NCBI RefSeq assembly: GCF_014201465.1
Contig: NZ_JACHEP010000001.1
Location: forward strand, 42,833 to 106,832
Source: Anoxybacteroides tepidamans
GTDB lineage: Bacteria; Bacillota; Bacilli; Bacillales; Anoxybacillaceae
Direction of reading: 5' to 3'
DNA: 64,000 bases
Both the position numbers and the translations under genes were made by a program. This document shows, piece after piece, positions 1 through 7,998 of this stretch; the stretch's first letter is position 1, and every line of letters begins with the position of its first letter. The notes beneath the pieces are model-generated. The model made no database searches. It was not told the origin of the DNA and saw nothing but the letters and a program-made list of their open reading frames with translations.

Positions 1-345
1 TTTCTTCTTCTCGTCTTTGTCTTTTTCTTCGTCCTTTTTCTTTTTTTCATCCTTGTCATCATCTTTTTTCTTCTCATCTTTGTCCTTTTCTTCGTCTTTT
101 TTCTCTTCTTTTTTCTTCTTCTCGTCTTTGTCTTTTTCTTCGTCCTTTTTCTTTTTTTCATCCTTGTCATCATCTTTTTTCTTCTCATCTTTGTCCTTTT
201 CTTCGTCCTTTTTCTCTTCTTTTTTCTTCTTCTCGCCTTTGTCTTTTTCTTCGTCCTTTCTCTTTTTTTCATCCTTGTCATCATCTTTTTTCTTCTCGTC
301 TTTGTCTTTTTTCTCATTGCGTGTCGCTTCGTTCTTTTCAGCTTT
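1..345. repeat. 111-bp in-frame tandem repeat in the cotB tail
   Basis: The unit that begins with the TCGTCTTTGTC-type motif near 11 recurs near 122 and 233, a spacing of 111 bp (37 codons), and the array continues past the left edge. Copies differ by scattered silent or conservative changes. On the minus strand it encodes a block of alternating Lys and Asp/Glu. Repeat number is likely to vary between strains. Confidence 0.9.
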
Positions 346-1158
346 TTCTTTCTCTTTGTTTTGTGTATGTTCAGCTTGATTCTCGTTCTTTTCTTCTGTA
401 TTCGTTGTTTGGAACGCTCCTTTTGGCCCACAGCTTACGCTTTTAATATGATCTAAGTTCATTCGAATGATTTCATCTTGGTTCACTATTGTATAATAGT
501 TACCGCTTCCTTGAACAAGAATGCCTTCGACCGCTTCTAGGCCTCCGCGGTTAATCGAAACCCACGTATGCGTTAGATGATGAAATAAATCATCAAAATT
601 TTGCGCATTCACATAGCTTATTTGCGAGATTGGCTCCTCTACTGCTTCTTCTGTCATTTCTTCAGGCGTTTCGTTTATTGCTTCCGTTACTGCTGTTTCT
701 TCATTCTTCATTTGCACACGAATGCTTTTAATATGATGGATATGATAAAACACGACTCCATCATCTTCTGTTAATAAGACGATATGATCGTTGTTGACAT
801 CTAATAATGTCCCTTGTTTTGATTCGGGTCCTCCTTGATTTACTTTGATGTTGTTATAAACGAGCTCTTTTAATAGTTCGTGAAAACAGCTCGATTGAAC
901 CGATTCAATAGCTGCATGACTCGCAGAGGATGATGGAATGGAATTCGCTTTTGCGTTTTCACTAATACTTTGAACATGATGTAAAAAATAATAAATGATA
1001 GAAGCTTCATTTTCTATAAAAAGAGCAAGATAGTCTGATTGAACATCAAGAAGTTTTCCTGTTTTTGATTCGGGTCCTCCACGATAAACGGTGACTGTTT
1101 TCCCAATTAACGACTTAAATTCATCGTTTCGTTGAGCAGACATGGAATTTTCATACAT
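1..1158 (-). CDS. cotB: CotB-like spore coat protein, C-terminus cut by window edge
   Basis: Outer spore-coat protein of the CotB family. The start at 1158 has a GGAGGAG ribosome site. The first ~250 residues hold three related segments, each with a (R/Q)GG(P/L)E motif (near residues 26-32, 108-114, 204-210) followed by a block ending in H(I/V)(K/Q)S(I/V). This is the layout of B. subtilis CotB. From about residue 250 the protein becomes an almost pure Lys/Asp/Glu tail encoded by a 111-bp tandem repeat, which runs off the left edge with no stop. B. subtilis CotB instead has a Ser/Lys/Arg-rich tail that is phosphorylated with help from CotH. No serine is visible in this tail. Family assignment is strong; total length is unknown. 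A 120-residue plus-strand frame over the repeat is a shadow. Confidence 0.88.
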   Translation of the reverse strand, partial: MYENSMSAQRNDEFKSLIGKTVTVYRGGPESKTGKLLDVQSDYLALFIENEASIIYYFLHHVQSISENAKANSIPSSSASHAAIESVQSSCFHELLKELVYNNIKVNQGGPESKQGTLLDVNNDHIVLLTEDDGVVFYHIHHIKSIRVQMKNEETAVTEAINETPEEMTEEAVEEPISQISYVNAQNFDDLFHHLTHTWVSINRGGLEAVEGILVQGSGNYYTIVNQDEIIRMNLDHIKSVSCGPKGAFQTTNTEEKNENQAEHTQNKEKEKAEKNEATRNEKKDKDEKKKDDDKDEKKRKDEEKDKGEKKKKEEKKDEEKDKDEKKKDDDKDEKKKKDEEKDKDEKKKKEEKKDEEKDKDEKKKDDDKDEKKKKDEEKDKDEKKK

Positions 1159-1259
1159 ATAACACTCCTCCTTGTTTTTTTGTCCATAAGGGGTATTCAT
1201 ATTGTATTTATACGTATCCGGTAAAAATAATGTACCTACCAACAGCCTAACATGAAAAA

Positions 1260-1296
1260 TAAAAATGAGCTGACGGTTTGCGCCAGCTCATAAATC
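1260..1296 (-). terminator. Rho-independent terminator of the thioredoxin-family gene
   Basis: On the minus strand the arms ATGAGCTG and CAGCTCAT are followed by TTTTTATTTTT. It lies directly after the stop codon at 1297. Confidence 0.85.
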
Positions 1297-1854
1297 TTAT
1301 TCTTTCCACTTAATGCTGCAGCCGATGCTCGGTTTTTGCTGTTGTGGTACAGGGTTGCCGCTTAATAACGCATCCAAAGCGGCACGAATGGATTGACCGG
1401 TGACCGGAATGCCGTTATTTGGTCTAGAATCGTCCAGTTGCCCGCGGTATACACATTTTAAATCGCGGTCAAATACGTAAAAGTCCGGCGTGCAAGCCGC
1501 TTGGTACGCTTTTGCTACTTCTTGTGTTTCATCAAACAAATATGGGAATGGATAACCTAATTCTTCCGCTACTTTTTTCATGTTTTCTGGGGAGTCGTCC
1601 GGATATTTTTCTACATCGTTTGAGTTAATCGCAATAAATGCTACTCCTTTTGGCTGATAATCGTTAGCAAGACGAACGAGTTCATGTTGAACATGTTTGA
1701 CAAACGGGCAATGATTGCAAATAAACATAATGACGGTTGCGATATCAGATTTTATTTCTTCTAAACGAACCGTTTTTCCATCTACGACATTCACAAGTTC
1801 AAATAACGGAGCTTGTTTTCCTAGCGGGAACATCGTTGATTCAACAGCCGGCAT
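1297..1854 (-). CDS. Thioredoxin-fold redox protein (AhpC/TSA-ResA-like)
   Basis: About 185 residues with a thioredoxin/peroxiredoxin-like fold. A CNHCP motif sits at residues 46-50 after a strand ending in VIMFI, and a TPDFYVFD segment supplies the cis-proline region. Proteins of this group are annotated as thioredoxin-family or AhpC/TSA proteins; their substrate is usually unknown. There is no signal peptide, so it is probably cytoplasmic. I chose the ATG at 1854 because AAAGGGTG lies upstream at suitable spacing; an in-frame upstream start at 1872 is possible. It appears to be monocistronic. Confidence 0.8.
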   Translation of the reverse strand: MPAVESTMFPLGKQAPLFELVNVVDGKTVRLEEIKSDIATVIMFICNHCPFVKHVQHELVRLANDYQPKGVAFIAINSNDVEKYPDDSPENMKKVAEELGYPFPYLFDETQEVAKAYQAACTPDFYVFDRDLKCVYRGQLDDSRPNNGIPVTGQSIRAALDALLSGNPVPQQQKPSIGCSIKWKE

Positions 1855-1968
1855 ACATTCACACCCTTTCATTTTTTCTTCTCATGTCCATTATAGACAA
1901 CGTGGTGGATTTTTTCACGTTTTGCGGCTACAATCATTGGTAACACGATAATCACGAGGGGGATTTTG

Positions 1969-2616
1969 GTGGAAAAAAAGGCGTATATTGTTTCACTGAA
2001 TGTTGGTCAACCGGCAATTGTCAACATGGATGGAATGGAAGTGACAACCGGCATTTACAAACAGCCGGTCGATACTCCGCTTTGGCTTACAAAAACGAAT
2101 TTTACTGGCGACGGACAAGCCGACCTTGTTCATCACGGCGGACCAGATAAAGCCGTTTGTGCTTATCCGTCTGAACATTTTGCCGCATGGGAACGCCTGT
2201 ATCATCAGCCATTTACCGCAGGAGCTTTCGGAGAAAATGTTACCCTTTCCGGATTGCTGGAAGAAGATGTTTGCGTTGGCGATATATTTGAAGTCGGAAC
2301 AGCGGTTGTTCAAGTATCCCAGCCGCGCCAGCCTTGTTTTAAATTAGCCAAACGGCACGGATTAAAAGATCTTTCGTTAAAAGTGCAAGAAACCGGATAC
2401 ACCGGGTTTTATTTCCGAGTACTAAAGGAAGGAAGCGTGCAGCGTGGCGATTCGTTAACATTAGCCGAGCGCAGCGCGCGTCCTTTATCTATTCGTTATA
2501 TTAATCATATTTATTATGTTGATAAAACGAATGTAGCGGCCATGAAAGAAATTGTTGCCGAACCGGCTTTATCAGAAGATTGGCGCCGCTCGTTTATGAA
2601 GCGAATTAAACAATAA
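1969..2616 (+). CDS. MOSC-domain protein (YiiM/YflK type)
   Basis: About 215 residues matching the MOSC/YiiM family, named from the C-terminal domain of molybdenum cofactor sulfurases. Members bind or handle molybdenum cofactor-related sulfur or detoxify N-hydroxylated compounds. The HHGGPDKAVCAYP motif and the conserved PRQPCFKL segment, with the likely sulfur-carrying cysteine, are visible. The GTG at 1969 lies 6-7 bases after GAGGGGG; a TTG at 1966 is too close to it. It is transcribed divergently from the thioredoxin-family gene. The specific reaction cannot be told from sequence. Confidence 0.82.
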   Translation: MEKKAYIVSLNVGQPAIVNMDGMEVTTGIYKQPVDTPLWLTKTNFTGDGQADLVHHGGPDKAVCAYPSEHFAAWERLYHQPFTAGAFGENVTLSGLLEEDVCVGDIFEVGTAVVQVSQPRQPCFKLAKRHGLKDLSLKVQETGYTGFYFRVLKEGSVQRGDSLTLAERSARPLSIRYINHIYYVDKTNVAAMKEIVAEPALSEDWRRSFMKRIKQ

Positions 2617-2619
2617 GAA

Positions 2620-2660
2620 GAGGGTGTCCCAAAAGTAACGGGGCACCCTTTCTTTTCACC
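2620..2660 (+). terminator. Terminator after the MOSC gene
   Basis: AGGGTGTCCC and GGGGCACCCT form a 10-bp stem (one G-U pair), followed by TTCTTTTC, just past the stop at 2616. Confidence 0.75.
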
Positions 2661-2723
2661 ATATATACGTAACTATATTATTGTATCTTCCTTGAAGAAA
2701 GCCGACCTTTTGAGACAGCCTCT

Positions 2724-4520
2724 TTAGATAATTTCTTTTTTGAACTGTCGATGGTACAGCTCGTAATAAAACCCTTTTTCTTTCAACAAGGAAGCGTGCG
2801 TTCCTTGTTCTACGACCGTTCCTTCGCGAAGGACAAGAATGCGGTCCGCGTTTTGAATCGTATTTAATCGGTGAGCAATGACAAAGCATGTCCGGTTGTT
2901 CATGAGCCGCGCTAGCGCCTCTTGAATAGCTAGTTCTGTCATCGTATCAATGTTGCTTGTCGCTTCATCTAAAATCAAAATAGACGGACGGGCAATCATC
3001 GCTCTTGCAATCGCGAGCAATTGTTTCTGTCCTTGACTAATGCCGCTGCCGTCTTGTTGTAAAACGGTGTCATAACCGTTTGGCAGCTTCATAATAAAGG
3101 AATGCGCATTGGCCCATTTAGCTGCTTCTATCACTTCTTCATCAGTTGCATCAAGCCTGCCGTACCGAATATTTTCAAGAATTGTTCCTTGAAAAAGAAA
3201 AACATCTTGCAAAACAAACGCCATATGTTGCCGAAGACTGAATCGCTTGATTTGGCGAACGTCGTATCCGTCAATCAAAATATGTCCGCGATCTGGATCG
3301 TAAAATCGCATCAATAATTGAATGATCGTCGTTTTTCCAACACCTGTCGGACCGACGAGCGCCACTGTTTCTCCTGGAGAGGTTAAGAAACTAACATCTC
3401 GAAGCGCTTCTTGTTTTTTATCATACGAAAAAGAAACGTGACGGAATTCCACTTCACCGCGAACAACAGGCAAGTCAAGCGCTTCTGCTTCATCGTCCTC
3501 TTCTTTTTCTTTGTCTAATATTTCAAACACTCGCTCCGCCCCTGCTAAAGCGGACAATAATGTATTCCATTGGTTCGCAAGATCGTTCAAGGGGCGAGTA
3601 AACTGTCTTGCGTATTCGGTGAAAATAACAATCACCCCGATCGAAATCATTCCTTTGAAGGCAAAAATCCCGCCGACCCCTGCAATCAAAGCAAAGCTTA
3701 GATTGTTTAAAACGTTCATCAATTTCGGAATAAACCCCGAATATGTTTGCGCCCAAAATCCTGATTGTTTTAATTGTTCATTTTTTATTAAAAATTGGGA
3801 TATCACCGTTTTTTCTTGTGAAAATAGTTTGATTACTTTTTGCCCTGAGATGACTTCTTCAATTAATCCGTTTAATTCGCCTAAGTTTTGCTGCTGTTCT
3901 TTAAATCGCTTTTGTGTTCGGTTCGTAATCCATCTCATTCCTCCGAACATCATCGGCACAATCAATAATGTCACAGCTGTGAGAAGCGGACTTAATGAAA
4001 GCATCACAAATATCGCTCCTATAAGAGTAAGCGTGCTCGAGATGACTTGAATGACAGTACTATTGAACGTTTGGCTCATATTTTCGATATCGTTCGTAAG
4101 CCGGCTCATGAGTTCACCAGATTTTCGCTGATCGAAAAAAGAAATAGGGAGCTGGTGAAACTGACGAAACAGCTGTGTCCGAATCGAATAAATCGTTTTT
4201 TGTGCAATGCCGATCATCCAATAGTTTTGCAGAAAGGTAGAAAGCGAAAGAGCAAGATAAATAAATAAAAGAGTAGCGACGAGTGAAACAAAACCTTCTG
4301 TTTGTTTTGTAACGATATATGTATCAACCGCTTTTCCAACAACATAAGGACCGAGAAGACTTAAACAAGAACTGATCATTACCATCCATATGACAACCGC
4401 CAATCGGCCTTTTTGACCGGAAAGAAATCTCCATATCCGTTTTAATGTTTGGATGTTTTCTTTGACGGTTCGTTTATTTTCTTTCAATATAATCATATTG
4501 TGCCGATGTTTCAACATCAT
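2724..4520 (-). CDS. ABC exporter, fused permease-ATPase (YfiC-like half)
   Basis: About 598 residues. The N-terminal six-helix ABC-exporter membrane domain spans roughly residues 30-330. It is followed by an ATPase domain with Walker A GPTGVGKTT, signature ISQGQ, Walker B ILILDEATS and an H-loop IAHRL. The signature is ISQGQ rather than LSGGQ, so one of the pair's two ATP sites may be degenerate, as in other heterodimeric exporters. The start at 4520 is one of several possible; AAAGGGG precedes it and it overlaps the upstream gene by 47 bp, showing coupling. With the neighbour it resembles B. subtilis YfiB/YfiC. Substrate (drug or peptide) is unknown. Confidence 0.85.
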   Translation of the reverse strand: MMLKHRHNMIILKENKRTVKENIQTLKRIWRFLSGQKGRLAVVIWMVMISSCLSLLGPYVVGKAVDTYIVTKQTEGFVSLVATLLFIYLALSLSTFLQNYWMIGIAQKTIYSIRTQLFRQFHQLPISFFDQRKSGELMSRLTNDIENMSQTFNSTVIQVISSTLTLIGAIFVMLSLSPLLTAVTLLIVPMMFGGMRWITNRTQKRFKEQQQNLGELNGLIEEVISGQKVIKLFSQEKTVISQFLIKNEQLKQSGFWAQTYSGFIPKLMNVLNNLSFALIAGVGGIFAFKGMISIGVIVIFTEYARQFTRPLNDLANQWNTLLSALAGAERVFEILDKEKEEDDEAEALDLPVVRGEVEFRHVSFSYDKKQEALRDVSFLTSPGETVALVGPTGVGKTTIIQLLMRFYDPDRGHILIDGYDVRQIKRFSLRQHMAFVLQDVFLFQGTILENIRYGRLDATDEEVIEAAKWANAHSFIMKLPNGYDTVLQQDGSGISQGQKQLLAIARAMIARPSILILDEATSNIDTMTELAIQEALARLMNNRTCFVIAHRLNTIQNADRILVLREGTVVEQGTHASLLKEKGFYYELYHRQFKKEII

Positions 4521-6237
4521 CAAGCCCCTTTTTTCCAAGCTGTGATTGAACAATTTTGCGATACAACTCGTTCGTTTTTAATAACTCTTTGTGTGTTCCT
4601 TTTGCAAGCAATTGCCCGTCTTTTAAAAGTAAGATGACATCAGCTTCCATAGCGGTCGATATTTTTTGTGTGACAATGAAAGTCGTACATGAATATGTTT
4701 TTAATGCTTGCAGCAGGTTCGCTTCTGTCTTGACATCGAGCGCGCTTGTACTATCGTCTAATAAAAGAATTTTCGGTTTACGGACAAGCGCCCGTGCAAT
4801 GGAAATTCGTTGTTTTTGTCCTCCTGATAACGTGACCCCTTTTTGACCAACAACAGTGTCATATCCTTGTGAAAAATTCATAATCGTATCATGAATTTGT
4901 GCATCTTTTGCTGCTTGGATCATTTCTTCGCTCGATATAGTTTCCATCCCAAAACAAATGTTGTCTCGGATCGTTCCGGAAAACAGTAAAAGATCTTGCG
5001 GAACAAAGCCGATCGCTGCACGTAAATGTTCTTGTTTCAGATGACGAATATCGATTCCGTCAATCTTTATTGTTCCTTCTGTTACGTCATATAGGCGCGG
5101 AATGAGTTGCAATAGAGAAGATTTTCCCGATCCTGTTTCTCCTAAAATCGCCACCGTTTCGTGCGCCTGAACGGAAAATGAAACGTCTTGCAATGCAAGT
5201 GCCTCGCTTTCAGGATAGCGGAAGGAAACGCAATCAAATTGAATTTCACCTTTTTGGATAGTTGTTCCTTCTGCTTGTTCCTCATCGATGATATCAACCG
5301 TTGTAATTAATACTTCCGCAATCCGCTGGGCCGATGCTCTCGCTCTCGAAAAAGCCATCGTAATAAAGGTGAAAATGGATAAAGCAGCAGTCATTCGCGT
5401 CGCATAATTGATAACAGCAACAACTTCCCCTGCTTTAGCGCTTCCTGCATGAATTTCGTTTCGCCCGATGAACAGGATCATAATGATGGCCACATTCATG
5501 ACAAACAACAAGACAGGAGTGATCGTTTCAACGAATCGTAATACCGTCATGGTTCGCGTCATCAATGATTCGTTCGTTTCCGTAAACCGCTGTTGTTCGT
5601 ATGTACTGCGCACCCATGCTTTAATGAGCCTCATGCCGGCTATATTTTCTCTCATGATGCTGTTAACGCGGTCAAGCATTTGTTGAACGCGAGAAAACAA
5701 TGTTGCCGCCTTATTCATCATCCAAATCAAGAAAACTAAAAGCAACGGTACTGCAATAACTAAAATGAGAGCGAGTTTAACATGAACGAACAATGCCATC
5801 ACCATGCCGAAAATAATCAGCAATGGCGCCCGCAGCATAATTCGTAAACTCATAAACACCATATTTTGCATTTGTGTTACGTCATTCGTCATTCGCGTAA
5901 TAAGAGAAGCAGTTGAAAATTGCCCAAAATTAAAAAGCGAAAACGATTGAATTTTTTCAAACAAATGTTTTCGTAAATCAAACCCATACTGTTGACCGAC
6001 GTAGGCCGCAACAAAAGAATTGGCGATGCCGGACGCAAAAGCAAGAAACGATGTCGCGATCATGATCGCTCCCCATTTCCAGATGACGTGTAAATCGTTT
6101 TTCATCACTCCGTCGTCAATGATTTTTTCCATTAATAACGGATGCCATAGCTCTACTAACAGTTCCACAAGCATGAGCGCCCAAGCAAAAATCATCCATT
6201 TCATATACGGCTTTAAATATGATAACACATGCCGCAT
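4474..6237 (-). CDS. ABC exporter, fused permease-ATPase (YfiB-like half)
   Basis: About 587 residues: a six-helix exporter domain, then an ATPase with Walker A GETGSGKSS, a canonical LSGGQKQR signature and Walker B ILLLDDSTSALD. The residue after Walker B is Asp, not the usual catalytic Glu. The partner gene has the Glu but a non-standard signature, the pattern expected of a heterodimer with one consensus and one degenerate site. The ATG at 6237 follows GGGAAGAG; the frame stays open to a GTG at 6258. The pair overlap by 47 bp and form a two-gene operon. Substrate unknown. Confidence 0.86.
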   Translation of the reverse strand: MRHVLSYLKPYMKWMIFAWALMLVELLVELWHPLLMEKIIDDGVMKNDLHVIWKWGAIMIATSFLAFASGIANSFVAAYVGQQYGFDLRKHLFEKIQSFSLFNFGQFSTASLITRMTNDVTQMQNMVFMSLRIMLRAPLLIIFGMVMALFVHVKLALILVIAVPLLLVFLIWMMNKAATLFSRVQQMLDRVNSIMRENIAGMRLIKAWVRSTYEQQRFTETNESLMTRTMTVLRFVETITPVLLFVMNVAIIMILFIGRNEIHAGSAKAGEVVAVINYATRMTAALSIFTFITMAFSRARASAQRIAEVLITTVDIIDEEQAEGTTIQKGEIQFDCVSFRYPESEALALQDVSFSVQAHETVAILGETGSGKSSLLQLIPRLYDVTEGTIKIDGIDIRHLKQEHLRAAIGFVPQDLLLFSGTIRDNICFGMETISSEEMIQAAKDAQIHDTIMNFSQGYDTVVGQKGVTLSGGQKQRISIARALVRKPKILLLDDSTSALDVKTEANLLQALKTYSCTTFIVTQKISTAMEADVILLLKDGQLLAKGTHKELLKTNELYRKIVQSQLGKKGLDDVETSAQYDYIERK

Positions 6238-6324
6238 TGTTCTCTTCCCACCCTTCACTTATGTCTTTTATTGTACATCGCGTGAAGAGTGTTTTACAAT
6301 TTTTTGATATTCAACAAAACGGTC

Positions 6325-6361
6325 AAAAAAGAAAGCGAGCCTTTCGCCCGCTTTCTTTTTA
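6325..6361 (-). terminator. Terminator after the alcohol dehydrogenase remnant
   Basis: GAAAGCGGGC and GCTCGCTTTC pair on the minus strand, followed by TTTTTTGACC. The hairpin has T-runs on both strands. Confidence 0.85.
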
Positions 6362-6365
6362 TCGA

Positions 6366-6698
6366 TTATTCTAATGTTAATACGACACGGCCATTAACTT
6401 GTCCTTTTAACATGCGGTCAAATACGTCGTTAATTTGTTCAAGCGGTTGCACTTCCACGATCGTTTTGACTTTTCCTTCCGCTGCGAATTGAAGCGCTTC
6501 CTGCAAGTCTTTTCTTGTCCCGACGATCGAAACGATCACTTTGATACCGTTCAATACCGTATCAAAAATCGGAATTGGCATTTCTTCTGGCAGCAATCCG
6601 ACAAGAACGCACGCTCCACCACGGCGGAGAGATTTATAAGCTGATTCAAATGCCGGTTTTGATACAGCTGTAACGACTGTCGCGTGAACGCCACCGAC
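6366..6698 (-). pseudogene. adhT: 5'-truncated zinc alcohol dehydrogenase (AdhT/AdhP type)
   Basis: The frame encodes only the last ~110 residues of a medium-chain zinc alcohol dehydrogenase: [14 protein letters not shown], the [11 protein letters not shown] strand, the [10 protein letters not shown] segment and the C-terminal NGRVVL. It reads like AdhT of Geobacillus. The nucleotide-binding and catalytic zinc regions (about two thirds of the protein) are missing. The coding sequence stops at about 6698, where it meets repeat sequence also found at 33.2 kb and then half of a palindromic element. The best reading is an insertion or rearrangement that removed the 5' part. The fragment has no ribosome site of its own at the break and is presumably non-functional. 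Confidence 0.88.
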
Positions 6699-6746
6699 AG
6701 TCGAAAAAATAGGGAGTCAGCTTTTTCGTCAGCGATAAGTTAACCC
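6694..6746 (-). repeat. Repeat family 2, copy 1 (terminator-like hairpin)
   Basis: On the minus strand this ~50-bp piece closely matches 33193-33247 on the plus strand. Both have a GGG(A/G)G-type arm, the core GACGAAAAAG, a TCCC arm, TATTTTTT and CGACTGTCGG. The stem is kept by compensating and wobble pairs. It abuts the break point of the dehydrogenase remnant. Confidence 0.75.
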
Positions 6747-6748
6747 CC

Positions 6749-6854
6749 CCAAATGACATTTGCCCGCTGGCGTTCTTGTTCGAGGAAAAGGCAGAAAAGC
6801 TTATGTTCAGCCATATGATTCTATATTTTTTAGTAAAATAATGGATAATCAACA
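6749..6854 (+). repeat. Palindromic element family 1, right half only
   Basis: Nearly identical to 35137-35238, including CAAATGACATTTGCCC, GGCAGAAAAGCT and the terminal TAATCAACA. It starts exactly at the centre of the long palindrome of the full copy, so the left half is missing. There is no coding capacity. Confidence 0.85.
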
Positions 6855-6889
6855 GTAGTGGCATAATAACTGTCTATTGTTACTGAAAT

Positions 6890-7981
6890 CTACATATGAC
6901 GATTCCGAATGGCAGCGATGATCAATAACAATACCGGGATGACTACTTGCAATGGAATATGCATATATATCGTTACAATGTTTAATCCTTCTTTAATATG
7001 TTCAGCAAAGTTATTGGCAATAGCGATCGACAATAATAATACGGCAAGGCCAAGCGGATAAATAAGCCGCTGATGTTCTTTTATCTGAAACAAATCTGCG
7101 GCACCGATCACACCAGCATAAAAAAAGACGCTGATCTTAAAAAAACCGCCAATGACTAATGCGATCATAAATAATACATCTAGCCGCTCTAAAAAGTTCG
7201 CTATGCGGATTTCTTGAATCGTATTTAAAAGCGGAAACGTTGAACGGGAGACGGCGTCCGCCCCAATCACAGCAATATTCATCGCCATCGTCAGCGCCAA
7301 GTTAATCCCGCTGAGCCATATCGCAAGCCATCCTGCTATTTTCACTTTTTTCCGCTCATTAACATATGGAAAAAGCATCGTAAACACGATCATTTCTCCA
7401 AACGGAACATATAGCGTTTGCGTAAACACCACTTTGAAAACCCGTTTCCATCCTTCTTCAAGAACAGGCTGTAATCGATGAATATCAATTACCCCTACAA
7501 CGATCACAAGAACGAACCCTAAAACAGCGATAAGATAAAGAAAAGCAAAAAATAATTCTCCCGCTCTCGCCAAAACTTCGATCCCTTTATATGCAGCATA
7601 CATAATCGTCAACATCATCACCGCATTTAAAACAAATAGCGGTGTTTCAGGATAAGCAAACGTTAATAACAACTCACCAAAATCTCGCAAAACACGCGCG
7701 GCGATATATAAAAAATACAATACATATACAAGAGCGATTCCTTTTCCAAAAAAAGTGCCAACAATTTGCTGACTGTAAGAAGTGAACGGTACCGTTGGAT
7801 AGTACGTAAAAAGACGGTAATAAACAAGAAAAAGGAGTGACCCGAGCGCCATGCCGCATAAAATCGCAAGCCAGACATCTTGTTTGGCGTCTACTCCAAG
7901 AGGAATGACAATAGCGCTGCCATGTTCGAATAAAATCGCTAACATAAACAGTTGCCTAGCACTTAATTGAACTCGTTCCAT
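6890..7981 (-). CDS. gerKB: Spore germinant receptor subunit B (GerKB)
   Basis: Integral membrane subunit of a GerA-type nutrient germinant receptor in the spore inner membrane. The 363 residues have about ten hydrophobic helices and the LSARQLFMLAI start typical of the GerAB/KB family, which belongs to the amino acid-polyamine-organocation transporter superfamily. The B subunit is thought to hold the germinant-binding site. It is third in the operon after the A and C genes. That A-C-B order is the order of B. subtilis gerK, whereas gerA and gerB have A-B-C. AAGGCGGTG precedes the ATG. No clear terminator is seen after it; a truncated repeat element follows within 40 bp. Confidence 0.9.
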   Translation of the reverse strand: MERVQLSARQLFMLAILFEHGSAIVIPLGVDAKQDVWLAILCGMALGSLLFLVYYRLFTYYPTVPFTSYSQQIVGTFFGKGIALVYVLYFLYIAARVLRDFGELLLTFAYPETPLFVLNAVMMLTIMYAAYKGIEVLARAGELFFAFLYLIAVLGFVLVIVVGVIDIHRLQPVLEEGWKRVFKVVFTQTLYVPFGEMIVFTMLFPYVNERKKVKIAGWLAIWLSGINLALTMAMNIAVIGADAVSRSTFPLLNTIQEIRIANFLERLDVLFMIALVIGGFFKISVFFYAGVIGAADLFQIKEHQRLIYPLGLAVLLLSIAIANNFAEHIKEGLNIVTIYMHIPLQVVIPVLLLIIAAIRNRHM

Positions 7982-7998
7982 ACCGTTTCACCGCCTTT

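Noticed and set aside
1-345. Tandem repeat as a CRISPR array
   Set aside because: The 111-bp units are contiguous, with no unique spacers, and are in frame with a coding sequence.
17-379. Plus-strand Ser/Phe-rich frame of 120 residues
   Set aside because: It is the complement of the cotB repeat tail; composition comes from the Lys/Asp/Glu codons on the other strand and it has no ribosome site.
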